Source: Clostridia bacterium (GTDB taxonomy: Bacteria; Bacillota_A; Clostridia; UBA1212; UBA1255). From it: 29,525 nucleotides of DNA. The notes under the pieces are model-generated. The model saw only the letters and a program-made list of their open reading frames with translations. It did no database searches and was not told the origin of the DNA. The stretch spans positions 1 through 29,525 of the forward strand of contig JAFWZH010000298.1 of assembly GCA_017522515.1 (NCBI GenBank), in the 5' to 3' direction. Position 1 is the stretch's first letter, and the number at the start of each line of letters is the position of its first letter. This document shows, in pieces, positions 16,324-23,970 of the stretch. Both the position numbers and the translations under genes were made by a program.

Positions 16324-16423
16324 TTTTCCTTTTGACGATTATATTATATCATAGATAAGCACATATGAAAAGAGGAAAGACGAGTGTTGATTGTGTTCCG
16401 AATTTCTGTATAATGCAAAGAAA

Positions 16424-16460
16424 CACACATTATTCCGTTCCACGAATGGAATATTGTGTG
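16424..16460 (-). terminator. terminator of the MORN/Sel1-HEPN operon
   Basis: CACACATTATTCC (16424-16436) and GGAATATTGTGTG (16448-16460) pair with one mismatch. On the - strand the stem is followed by TTTCTTTGC. It lies 22 bases after the Sel1-HEPN stop codon. Confidence 0.7.
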
Positions 16461-16482
16461 CTTCTTTTAAGAAAATTTTGAA

Positions 16483-18309
16483 TTAGTTTTTATGTTTGAA
16501 TTTTTCTGTTAGTTTGAATAACTCGAATAAGAGGCCTTCATTTTTTGTAATTTCTGTTTTTCCCTGCCCGATAACATCTATACAACATTGTTGAGCTTTA
16601 GTCTTAGATGTCTCGCTTGTATGAGCAGCAGGATTTCGATAATCATTTGTAATATCAATCAGCTTTTCGGTGAAGGATGGTCTGCCGTTGAACACAAAAA
16701 TGTCCTCTGGACGCTCATTTACATAATATCTTCCACCTTGTTTGTATTTGTTTGAAACAACATCATCAGATAATACATTATATCTGAGATAATTTCTTAA
16801 ACACGTGATTTGATTTTCAGAATAATTATTTTGTGGAACTTTAGTAGCGTAATGTTCGCACTTAAGAATAAACATTACATCACCTAATGTGAATTTATCC
16901 TCGTTTGTATTGATTTTCTTCTGAAGGTTTTTTGGCAAATCTTCTTCAGTTTCTCCATCCCATACATTTTGCTCAATTAAGTATTCTCTAACGCCCGTAT
17001 AGAATCTTGCCTTTAACTCTCGTTCCAATGCAGATGTCGCAGAAATAACTATACCACGGCAATCATACAGTCCTTCACGTTCAGCACAAGCAAGTAATAC
17101 CCTAGCGGCGATAAGACTTTCCTTCGTTGATTCAAGGAGTTGCCCGTTTGTCCAGTAGATGCCGAAAAGAGAACTCAGTTCTGTTTCGCAAGCATCACGA
17201 AGACTGCTACACTGGGGAGAGTCCGCTTGCTTTTTGCACTCTTCCTCCATTTTATCAAAAAATTCTTGCATTTTGGACGATAATGTTTCAATATTGTATT
17301 GCGTTTCATTAACTGTCCACTGTATATCAGATATTCCTTTTTCAAGTTGCTTATGCATTTCCTCAAAGTACTTAATAAACTCTGTATTCGCCCTGGTAAC
17401 TTCATCTAACTTAGAAAAAATCAGCTTTTTTGTCTCTTCCGGTATGGCTTTGACCAATTTCCTGATTTTTTTGCTTTCACTTATCACAGTAATACGAGTT
17501 AGCTCGGACTGTTTTTTGGTATTATCATTAACACTTTTGATAATAAAATTCCCCCAATTTATTAGGTCTTTCTGTGACACAGGCTTGTCTAAATCTAGAA
17601 CCATATCATCGGAAACTTTAGAACCACACTTTTTGATCAATTTTTCTAAAGCCTCGCTTGCTTTGGGATGATTGTCTTTTATAGCTATCTCATAACACTT
17701 ACGGGCCTCTTCTTCGTTCATCTGACATCCGATTCCGTTTGCATAAAAAAACCCCAGATTATATGCCACTATCAGATTTCCTTTTTCGAAAGAGCGCTTT
17801 GCATACTTGAAAGCATTTTGATAATTTTTCTCTAATCGCCACTTGCCATAAAAATATCCATAAGACAATGCGGCCATCGCCTCGGCATCATCTTGGCCAG
17901 CAGCCTTCTGCAACCACATGTTCTTGCTCTCGTTATAGGAATCTTCATAATATGCTACTAAATATCTACCGAGCATTGATTGAGAAATCACATCTCCATT
18001 AGTTGCATATTTTTTAAAATTCTTGATGCATTGTTTTAACAGTTTTTTTGCTTCTCGATTTCCCGCTGTTGCGGCTCTATGTAATAATTCGATTGATATC
18101 CATTCATCTAGGCTGTCTCTCGACTCTGAATAGATGATTTTCGCTGCGGCACAGACAGCGCCAGAACTTATTTGATCTTCCGGATCAAGGACTATCTTTT
18201 TAATCTTTCTGGCGATTTCCCGTCGAGATGTTTCGTCCTTCTCGTTCTCATATCTAGTCAATAAGACTGCGAGCTTGTTATTTGAATATTTATTATTTTG
18301 GCTTCTCAT
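16483..18309 (-). CDS. Sel1-repeat protein with C-terminal HEPN-like domain (candidate RNase effector)
   Basis: The 608-residue protein has Sel1/TPR-like alpha repeats in the N-terminal half (about 60-225: LLHRAATAGNREAKKLL, WLQKAAGQDDAEAMAALSYGYFYG, YAKRSFEKGNLIVAYNLGFFYANG, CYEIAIKDNHPKASEAL). A coiled region follows (about 270-370), then an alpha-helical C-terminal domain (about 400-600). In this, YRNPAAHTSET carries the R-x4-H motif (R558, H563) characteristic of HEPN domains, many of which are metal-independent RNases in defence and toxin systems. Its ATG at 18307-18309 overlaps the TAA of the MORN gene by one base, implying obligate co-expression. I infer a membrane-anchored MORN sensor paired with a Sel1-scaffolded HEPN effector; catalysis is unproven. 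Confidence 0.8.
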   Translation of the reverse strand: MRSQNNKYSNNKLAVLLTRYENEKDETSRREIARKIKKIVLDPEDQISSGAVCAAAKIIYSESRDSLDEWISIELLHRAATAGNREAKKLLKQCIKNFKKYATNGDVISQSMLGRYLVAYYEDSYNESKNMWLQKAAGQDDAEAMAALSYGYFYGKWRLEKNYQNAFKYAKRSFEKGNLIVAYNLGFFYANGIGCQMNEEEARKCYEIAIKDNHPKASEALEKLIKKCGSKVSDDMVLDLDKPVSQKDLINWGNFIIKSVNDNTKKQSELTRITVISESKKIRKLVKAIPEETKKLIFSKLDEVTRANTEFIKYFEEMHKQLEKGISDIQWTVNETQYNIETLSSKMQEFFDKMEEECKKQADSPQCSSLRDACETELSSLFGIYWTNGQLLESTKESLIAARVLLACAEREGLYDCRGIVISATSALERELKARFYTGVREYLIEQNVWDGETEEDLPKNLQKKINTNEDKFTLGDVMFILKCEHYATKVPQNNYSENQITCLRNYLRYNVLSDDVVSNKYKQGGRYYVNERPEDIFVFNGRPSFTEKLIDITNDYRNPAAHTSETSKTKAQQCCIDVIGQGKTEITKNEGLLFELFKLTEKFKHKN

Positions 18310-19454
18310 TACTTTGTAGCTCCATCATAATACATATGATTTATCGTGGAAAATGTTCCATTAGTAGCTTCGTCATAGTATATGTAATCATTCATTATCA
18401 AAGCTCCATATTCACCATAAACTGCCCCTTCGGTAGTCTGTGTAAGCTTAATATATCCATGAATGGTCCCGTCTTTAAATTCCCCTTCAATCGTCCGAGA
18501 AACACCCTCGTGACCTGGATAATCATGAACGAATATTCCGTATCCATTTAGCTTCTGATCACACATCATGCCCTCATAGCGACCTGTATATCCGCCTATT
18601 GCTTCTTGTCTCCCATTTACCCATTTCCATACTGCGGAAACAGGTTCTGCTGTTTTGGGGTAGAAAGTACCATATCCTGCTATATTGCCGTCAGTAAAGT
18701 TGCCTTTGTAATATACTCCAGTACTACTCCAAGTAAGAGTTCCATCTCCCTCGCGTTTTCCATTCTTCCATTGACCTTCGTATATGTCACCGTTTGCGTA
18801 TGTAAGTGTTCCTTGTCCATGAGGCTTTCCGTCGACTAATTCTCCTTCGTAAACATCGCCGTTTGCAAAGGTTATCAGTTCGGATTTATTATCGGAAACA
18901 TAGTTTGATGCAATAGAGTACTTAAGGGTGTACTTTTTCCAACCAGTTTTCGTTTCGGTGTTAGCTCCGCCTCTATCATTTGAAGCAACTGCCTCTACAC
19001 GCAATAGTTCTGTATATCCCTCATCATTTTCGGGTACTATGATTGTTATTCGATTGCTTCTCTCATCGATTATTTCAGAATCATTGTCGTAACCCCAGCA
19101 ATAACCAATCATTTCGATCGTTGCTTCAGAACTACTGGCTTCAACGGTAATGATGTCACCAGGCCTTACATTATATGTGCCGCCATCCTCAATTTTTATG
19201 CCATTAAGCTCGGCATACATGGAAATCTGACATGTCGAAAAATCAGAATTATTCGACACCCACATAGGAATGAAATTTGCGCCTAAAACAAATAAAGTCA
19301 CAAGAGCTATAACCACAGCTATAGTAATCGCAACAGTCTTTTTGCTTTTGAATATAGGATTAGTATTTTTTCCCGAACCAATCATCAGATTTTTATTTTC
19401 ACCCCAAGCCTCACTTGTGGATGTATTATCAATTTCGATATCTTGTTTAGACAT
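18309..19454 (-). CDS. membrane-anchored MORN-repeat protein
   Basis: The 381-residue protein has a short cytosolic N-terminus and one transmembrane helix (about 40-62, TVAITIAVVIALVTLFVLGA). A beta-rich external segment (about 75-185) follows, then MORN repeats (YEGELVDGKPHGQGTLTYANG, YEGQWKNGKREGDGTLTW, YKGNFTDGNIAGYGTFYP, and weaker units YEGMMCDQKLNGYGIF and IEGEFKDGTIHGYIKL). An AGGAGG site lies 7-8 bases before the ATG; a TATAAT lies about 45 bases upstream. The topology suggests that the MORN half is outside the cell or on the face opposite the N-terminus. It is one-base-overlapped with the Sel1-HEPN gene, so the pair probably forms one functional unit. Confidence 0.85.
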   Translation of the reverse strand: MSKQDIEIDNTSTSEAWGENKNLMIGSGKNTNPIFKSKKTVAITIAVVIALVTLFVLGANFIPMWVSNNSDFSTCQISMYAELNGIKIEDGGTYNVRPGDIITVEASSSEATIEMIGYCWGYDNDSEIIDERSNRITIIVPENDEGYTELLRVEAVASNDRGGANTETKTGWKKYTLKYSIASNYVSDNKSELITFANGDVYEGELVDGKPHGQGTLTYANGDIYEGQWKNGKREGDGTLTWSSTGVYYKGNFTDGNIAGYGTFYPKTAEPVSAVWKWVNGRQEAIGGYTGRYEGMMCDQKLNGYGIFVHDYPGHEGVSRTIEGEFKDGTIHGYIKLTQTTEGAVYGEYGALIMNDYIYYDEATNGTFSTINHMYYDGATK

Positions 19455-19579
19455 TATTATTTCCTCCTAAAGTTTACATCGTTCCATTATAGGTTATAAA
19501 TATTGTATCATAATATTTTCTGTTTTTCAAGATTACTGCCAATATTGTTAGAAAAATGAAACATAGACACCCAAAAATG

Positions 19580-20485
19580 CTACCCAACAATTCGAGAGAC
19601 TATGGTAAGAGTCTTTTCCCAAACTGTTTTCTTGGGTTCGTACGGATATAAACAGTTATCCGATCGATTATATGCGTCCAAGTCATTTGTGAAAGTCAAA
19701 TTAAAGCAAAATCTGTCTTTGGAAGACTTTACTGCGCTGACAACAGAAAGCATATGCTCGAAGTCTTCGCAAATGACAACGATTTCAACCGTATCATGAA
19801 TTGATGTGTTGAGATACTTGCTGTGTTTCAGACAACCATCTATTCGCTTTAATTTGCGAAGCAAGTCGTCTTCGTTGGCAAATGTTCTTCTGACCGATTC
19901 CACGAAAACGGTCTTGTTCTTGAACTGAATGGTTGCATTTGGACGAAAAATGTGTGCGTTTTCCTTCGCATCGCAATTTCCTCTTTCCGCAACCACGGCA
20001 GCCATTGATATTGATGATGCCTTGGAAGTATAGTTTTGTGATATGATAAATTGCAATGCAGAAAGAAGTCTTTTTACTGCAGTAGCATCCAGTCCATCGA
20101 CATAACCGGAAAGTATAGGGTGCTTGCCTTTGGATTTTACAAACATTTGCCCTTTTATCGCGAGCGAATAAACTTTGTTAAGTGATTTGCCCGTAGGAGA
20201 GGCAAACTCCATTTTTGTAAGATATCCTGCACCGCTGAGTTTTGACAGCGACGAGCGAATTTCGTTGATATCCACCTGCTCAAGTCCCAACTGTAAAAGG
20301 TGCTTGTGTAAAAGAGTACTGGTCGCGACCAACATTTCATTGATCGCGAGCATAACCAATTGGTCTACATCGGACAACCATGCATCACGAGAAACACCGA
20401 CATTAATAACATTCAATTTTTCTGCCGGATAGATTGCGAATGGTGATTTTTTGTTAACAGCTGTGTTAAAAGCTCTATTTGTCAT
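19580..20485 (-). CDS. winged-helix protein with PD-(D/E)xK-like domain, third gene of the PIN operon
   Basis: The start is the second ATG (20485), 8 bases after AAAGGAG; the ATG at 20491 is only 2 bases from it. The 301-residue protein has an N-terminal winged-helix segment (about 30-110: DVDQLVMLAINEMLVATSTLLHKHL..GLEQVDINEIRSSLSKLSGAGYLTKMEF). The C-terminal alpha/beta domain with FRPNATIQFKNKTVFVESVRR (about 185-205) resembles the RPDa...EV core of replication-relaxation/REase-like proteins, but with the usual Asp replaced by Asn, so it is probably not a nuclease. It lies 18 bp after the second PIN gene on the same strand. It may bind DNA or RNA and direct the PIN proteins. Family assignment is from pattern only. 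Confidence 0.68.
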   Translation of the reverse strand: MTNRAFNTAVNKKSPFAIYPAEKLNVINVGVSRDAWLSDVDQLVMLAINEMLVATSTLLHKHLLQLGLEQVDINEIRSSLSKLSGAGYLTKMEFASPTGKSLNKVYSLAIKGQMFVKSKGKHPILSGYVDGLDATAVKRLLSALQFIISQNYTSKASSISMAAVVAERGNCDAKENAHIFRPNATIQFKNKTVFVESVRRTFANEDDLLRKLKRIDGCLKHSKYLNTSIHDTVEIVVICEDFEHMLSVVSAVKSSKDRFCFNLTFTNDLDAYNRSDNCLYPYEPKKTVWEKTLTIVSRIVG

Positions 20486-20503
20486 AATCATGTCTCCTTT
20501 CGA

Positions 20504-21148
20504 TTAAAGGTCAAAACGTTTGAGAACGTCAGCGGTATTGGTACTGGTCTTCTGCGCTGAATTACCCGAGGGATGTATGTCGTTGTCATGAGAATCAACG
20601 AAGTCCTGAATCCTGCCGTACTGATCGGAAATACGCTTGATCGTAACGGTGTGATTCAGCTTGGTTGAGCGAATCTGATTGAAAAGCTTGCAATCCGCAG
20701 CAACATCTCCAGACTGCGACAGCACGAGGATGTTTGCATCCCAGATGTTTGTTGCAACACAACGAACAATTGCAGCATCCGCAGTCTCTCTCTCATTCGG
20801 ATTGCCTCTGAAGACAATGTATCCGGCATGAAACAGCGCATTAATACCCTCCAGTGCCTTTGCTGCTTTGCCGGCTACTCGGGGATCGAGCGATGCGGAA
20901 AGGTATTTAAGCTCGTTCAACGCAGCCTGAGGGCAAATAATCTGACGCTTGTGCTTTGCAAGGAAGGGAATGAACTGGCGAACAAGAGCATCAAAAGCAG
21001 CCCCTTTCTGTGCTGTGTCGGCATCTAGAAGGATCATATCGCTGGTCTTGATAAGATTATCAAGGTATGCGAGGTAGGACGGGCTCTGAACGGGAGTGTT
21101 AAGATTGCCGGAAAAGTTGGAGTGAAGAGAATAAGTAGTATTGGACAT
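20504..21148 (-). CDS. PIN-domain putative ribonuclease (PIN-2) with DVLKRF tail
   Basis: The start is the ATG at 21148, preceded by AAAGGAGG at 8 bases, giving 214 residues. PIN-fold acidic residues are recognisable in order: D42/D44 (MILLDADTAQ), E79 (AALNELKYL), D124 (ETADAAIVRC) and D148 (ILVLSQSGDVAADC). The metal-binding set of PIN nucleases is therefore probably complete. A low-complexity polar linker (about 185-205) leads to the C-terminal DVLKRFDL. The upstream PIN gene ends in DVLKRFGISS, so the tails are shared while the bodies differ. Together with the next gene it forms a three-gene operon. Without an obvious small antitoxin, this is not a standard VapBC pair. Confidence 0.8.
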   Translation of the reverse strand: MSNTTYSLHSNFSGNLNTPVQSPSYLAYLDNLIKTSDMILLDADTAQKGAAFDALVRQFIPFLAKHKRQIICPQAALNELKYLSASLDPRVAGKAAKALEGINALFHAGYIVFRGNPNERETADAAIVRCVATNIWDANILVLSQSGDVAADCKLFNQIRSTKLNHTVTIKRISDQYGRIQDFVDSHDNDIHPSGNSAQKTSTNTADVLKRFDL

Positions 21149-21220
21149 TATAAAGTCCTCCTTTATAAAATATTTTTGATTTTTAGAATTGGTGTGCATT
21201 ATGCGAATAGAAGCAATGTC

Positions 21221-21790
21221 TCAGGACGAAATGCCAAAGCGCTTGAGAACATCCCGTGCATTGTTTGTCGTCATATCTTTCTTTTGATAATCAATAAACG
21301 GAGAAACTAATTCCCCTTGATATCCTATTTTGCGTACACAGACAGCAGGAAGCGAGGATACCGAAGTAATGTTGTTAAGCATAGAGATATCTTCAGCAAG
21401 CTGACGATCTTGCGTAATCACTAATATCGTATCGTGATTAAAGCGATTGATGGATATGTACTTGATAATCGAAAAATCGGCTTGTTCAGATACAGCTGGA
21501 TCACCTACAACAGAAATAACTTTAGCCTGTTCCAAAACTTGCAGCTCGTTTAAAGCACGGCAAGCTTCTTCACGACAAGTCGATGGTACGGCATTGGCAA
21601 GGTAGCGAAGCTCCTGCAGGACAGAAGAAAGAATGATAATTCTGTTCTGAGCATATCGGCGATAAATAATTGATTTCATGCACGATGCAAAGGCATCACC
21701 CTTCAGGATAGAACATGTATCAAAAAGAATGGTGCAAGGGTTTGAGAAAATGTTCTCGTTTCGCAAGTGTGCAGCGTTTTGGTTGTTCAT
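21221..21790 (-). CDS. PIN-domain putative ribonuclease (PIN-1), first gene of the operon
   Basis: The 189-residue protein has a GGGAGGT site 5 bases before the ATG. The PIN pattern is D24 (CTILFDTCSI), E60 (SSVLQELRYL), D105 (EQADFSIIKY) and D128 (ILVITQDRQLAED). The arrangement closely parallels PIN-2, including ELRYLA/ELKYLS and the terminal N-A-R-DVLKRFG motif after a polar linker. It is a divergent paralogue of the downstream gene, with 72 bp between them. It is expressed from a good sigma-A promoter at 21843-21870. As a group these may form a hetero-oligomeric RNase; the conserved tail could dock both to a common partner such as the winged-helix protein. Confidence 0.82.
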   Translation of the reverse strand: MNNQNAAHLRNENIFSNPCTILFDTCSILKGDAFASCMKSIIYRRYAQNRIIILSSVLQELRYLANAVPSTCREEACRALNELQVLEQAKVISVVGDPAVSEQADFSIIKYISINRFNHDTILVITQDRQLAEDISMLNNITSVSSLPAVCVRKIGYQGELVSPFIDYQKKDMTTNNARDVLKRFGISS

Positions 21791-21842
21791 TTGTAACCTC
21801 CCAGTATTAAGTTTTTGAAGTAACGAAAAAGTTCATGTAATA

Positions 21843-21870
21843 ATTATACCACACTACAGAACAATGTCGA
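21843..21870 (-). promoter_or_regulatory. sigma-A promoter of the PIN/PIN/winged-helix operon
   Basis: On the - strand TCGACA (21865-21870), a 16-base spacer and TATAAT (21843-21848). The start is about 45 bases before the PIN-1 ATG. Confidence 0.7.
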
Positions 21871-21958
21871 GAGTAAGCAAGCAATTCGTTTGTGTTCCAA
21901 TTCGATTTAATAATAGCAAATAAAATCATTTTTTTGTTCGGTAAACAGAACACACATA

Positions 21959-21987
21959 TTGACATATGGGAATATATGTGATATAAT
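21959..21987 (+). promoter_or_regulatory. perfect sigma-A promoter pointing antisense through the small basic gene
   Basis: TTGACA (21959-21964), a 17-base spacer and TATAAT (21982-21987). The spacer contains ACATAT...ATATGT (21962-21967 and 21974-21979), a likely operator. Transcription would begin near 21994 and run antisense across the - strand gene at 22007-22183 toward the WYL gene at 22344. There is no rightward ORF before that. Confidence 0.72.
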
Positions 21988-22006
21988 ATTATACAAGGAT
22001 CACCAG

Positions 22007-22183
22007 TTACGTGTCCTCGTTCAATGCTTTTTGAAATGCTTTTTTTCTGATGTTTCTATCATATTTGCTGTAGTCTTTTGAGATATGTGTAACAGGATTG
22101 CAAGTCCAAGTTTTTCTAGCAAGAGCGTTAATTTCACGCTGTTTCTTTTTTGATAATTTGTTTTTTGAGATGAGATTTCGCAT
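22007..22183 (-). CDS. small basic conserved-type protein, unknown function
   Basis: This is a 58-residue Lys/Arg-rich protein starting at the ATG at 22183, with AAAAGGAAAG 6 bases upstream; a TTG two codons earlier is less likely. It has its own near-consensus promoter at 22222-22250. The pattern KKKQREINALARKTW..NPVTHISKDYSKYDRNIRKK recalls small basic ORFs common on Firmicutes genomes and mobile elements (RKTW..NPVT..K.Y.RKK), recognised from memory only. It may be a nucleic-acid-binding protein. It is opposed by the rightward promoter at 21959-21987, so antisense control is plausible. Confidence 0.62.
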   Translation of the reverse strand: MRNLISKNKLSKKKQREINALARKTWTCNPVTHISKDYSKYDRNIRKKAFQKALNEDT

Positions 22184-22221
22184 GTTCAACTTTCCTTTTA
22201 AGCTGTATTAATTATATATCA

Positions 22222-22250
22222 ATTTTACAATCATTTTTGTTTAATGTCAA
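22222..22250 (-). promoter_or_regulatory. sigma-A promoter of the small basic gene
   Basis: On the - strand TTGACA (22245-22250), a 17-base spacer and TAAAAT (22222-22227). Overlapping on the + strand is a TATAAT (22257-22262) that may serve the WYL gene, though its -35 is poor. Confidence 0.68.
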
Positions 22251-22343
22251 ATGTAATATAATCAAAGAAAATTGTTCCACAATTAACGCAAAAACACCGA
22301 TATAACTATTATTAAGTTCCAACCAGAGAACAAGGAGGCATAT

Positions 22344-23483
22344 ATGGATTTTTCGGGATTAAAATACTCATACAACCGTTGGGTAAATAACGGCGAGCCA
22401 ATTCAAAATAAACAACGACTAAATATAAGTGAACGCACTAAAGCGATACTACTGAACGATCAAGATGTATTTCATACCCAAAATGGTTTTGTTTCTACTT
22501 TAAAGGCGGACGAGCAAAAGTTGTCGTCACATATTATCAATCATATTTTCAGATGTTATAAGTACGACGCTCATGCATCCCTTGAACATATGCTTGAAAT
22601 TGAAAAAAGCAGAATTTCTGATGTATTAAAGGAAATGAATTCAACGCAGCGGGAAACAGCTATTAAATTTCTATTAAACAACAAACGTGAAGAATTAATA
22701 GCCGAAAATATTCTGCGCACAAAAAGAAAAGGGGTTTCATTCACATTTAATGTCGATAAAGATAATATTGAACATTTAGTCTCAGATGAAGCTCAACGCG
22801 AGAAATTGTTTTACAACGACAGCATAGGCGATTATATAAAAACTGTTTTAGAAGAATATGCTGACCGTTCTTTTGTTGAGCGAGAAAGAATATTTTATAA
22901 AGATGTTTTGGAGAAAATACACACTGGCTTGAATACAAAAAAAGTTCTGAAATTATATTTACATAGCACAACTTCCATCAATGGAGAGTTGAAAAGAACA
23001 ATTGTATATATGAAACCTTATGGTGTTTATCAAGATTCAGAATTACTCTATAACTATTTGGTAGGAATGATAAACAATGACCATGGATCAGCGTGGTCGG
23101 TTGGATCCATTCGATTATCATCAATACAAAGATGCGAATGTTTATCAGATGATGCAATTATACACAAGAAAGATGCAGCACAAATAAATCTGGGACTCAA
23201 GATACGTGGAATTCAATACTTATCTGATAAAAGAGAAATTCAAAAAATAGTTATCCAACTTGATCCAGAGGGAGAGAAAATGTATCAAAAAATGTTACAT
23301 TTGCGCCCCATGTATATCAATAAACGTGATAATGCAATCTATGAATTTGAATGTACTTCAACGCAAGCAGAATTTTATTTTTTCAAATTTGGTCATCATG
23401 TAAAAATACTTGAGCCTGCAAATTTGGCAAGTAAATTTGCTCGAAAATATCGCTCTGCTGCTAGGCAATATCTTGAAGAATAA
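22344..23483 (+). CDS. WYL-domain regulator
   Basis: The 379-residue protein has an AAGGAGG site 7 bases before the ATG. The N-terminal region (about 1-190) is helical and not clearly a known HTH. From about 195 the WYL-type Sm-like fold is visible: KVLKLYLHSTTSINGELKRTIVYMKPYGVYQDSELLYNYLVG...WSVGSIRLSSIQRCECLSDD. A WCX-like end follows: FECTSTQAEFYFFKFGHHVKILEPANLASKF. WYL proteins bind nucleic acid or nucleotide ligands and commonly regulate phage-defence loci. Here the gene separates the leftward PIN operon from the rightward TRD/NMNAT/NADAR operon and could control either. A strong terminator follows, so it is probably transcribed alone. The WYL assignment is from pattern and fairly firm for the C-terminal half. 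Confidence 0.75.
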   Translation: MDFSGLKYSYNRWVNNGEPIQNKQRLNISERTKAILLNDQDVFHTQNGFVSTLKADEQKLSSHIINHIFRCYKYDAHASLEHMLEIEKSRISDVLKEMNSTQRETAIKFLLNNKREELIAENILRTKRKGVSFTFNVDKDNIEHLVSDEAQREKLFYNDSIGDYIKTVLEEYADRSFVERERIFYKDVLEKIHTGLNTKKVLKLYLHSTTSINGELKRTIVYMKPYGVYQDSELLYNYLVGMINNDHGSAWSVGSIRLSSIQRCECLSDDAIIHKKDAAQINLGLKIRGIQYLSDKREIQKIVIQLDPEGEKMYQKMLHLRPMYINKRDNAIYEFECTSTQAEFYFFKFGHHVKILEPANLASKFARKYRSAARQYLEE

Positions 23484-23487
23484 GAAA

Positions 23488-23529
23488 CAAGCAAAAATAC
23501 GTTCCGTGAGCAGAACGTATTTTTGCTTG
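23488..23529. terminator. 17-bp perfect terminator after the WYL gene
   Basis: CAAGCAAAAATACGTTC (23488-23504) and GAACGTATTTTTGCTTG (23513-23529) pair perfectly around an 8-base loop, followed by TTTTTATTG. It is five bases after the stop codon. Confidence 0.9.
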
Positions 23530-23676
23530 TTTTTATTGTTCTTTTATAGGAACAGATTGCGGCTTGTTTTTGTGTATATTATGGCCAATTAGAACAAAAA
23601 AGGTGTAAGAAGCGCCTCTTTATTTTTGATAGTATATGATGTATAATACTTGTGAACTTTTTTGGAGGTAAAAATT

Positions 23677-23940
23677 ATGGGTTTTTTAGGTTTTTTTATT
23701 GGTTTAGTCTTAATTGGTGCAGCAAGTGATTTGTTGAATTCTTCAGATGATTGTTCCGACACCTTTTCCGAGGGTTATTATAACCTTCACAATGAAGCAG
23801 ACAGAAATCATGGCATCGCTCTTAACAATTGCGAAAATTGCCGTTATCACAGCGGAGGGTCTTGTCCTTGGCAGGAAAATAATTATGCCAGCCCAAGCAA
23901 ATACCACCATTATGTGTGCGACAATTATTCACCAAAGTGA
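23677..23940 (+). CDS. small Cys-rich protein with N-terminal hydrophobic segment
   Basis: The start is the ATG at 23677, after TTGGAGG at 7-8 bases; an in-frame TTG five codons earlier overlaps the ribosome-binding site. The 87-residue protein has a membrane anchor or signal segment MGFLGFFIGLVLIGAA, then a Ser/Asp-rich linker and a C-terminal module CENCRYHSGGSCPW...YVCDNY. This has four cysteines likely to bind zinc or form disulfides. No family recognised. It is the first gene of the rightward operon, 30 bp before the next. Confidence 0.68.
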   Translation: MGFLGFFIGLVLIGAASDLLNSSDDCSDTFSEGYYNLHNEADRNHGIALNNCENCRYHSGGSCPWQENNYASPSKYHHYVCDNYSPK

Positions 23941-23970
23941 GGCACTATAATTATTTGGAGGATATTTTTT

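Noticed and set aside
20504..21790. Standard VapBC toxin-antitoxin pair
   Set aside because: Two PIN proteins occur in tandem without a small DNA-binding antitoxin. The gene order and the shared tail do not fit VapBC.
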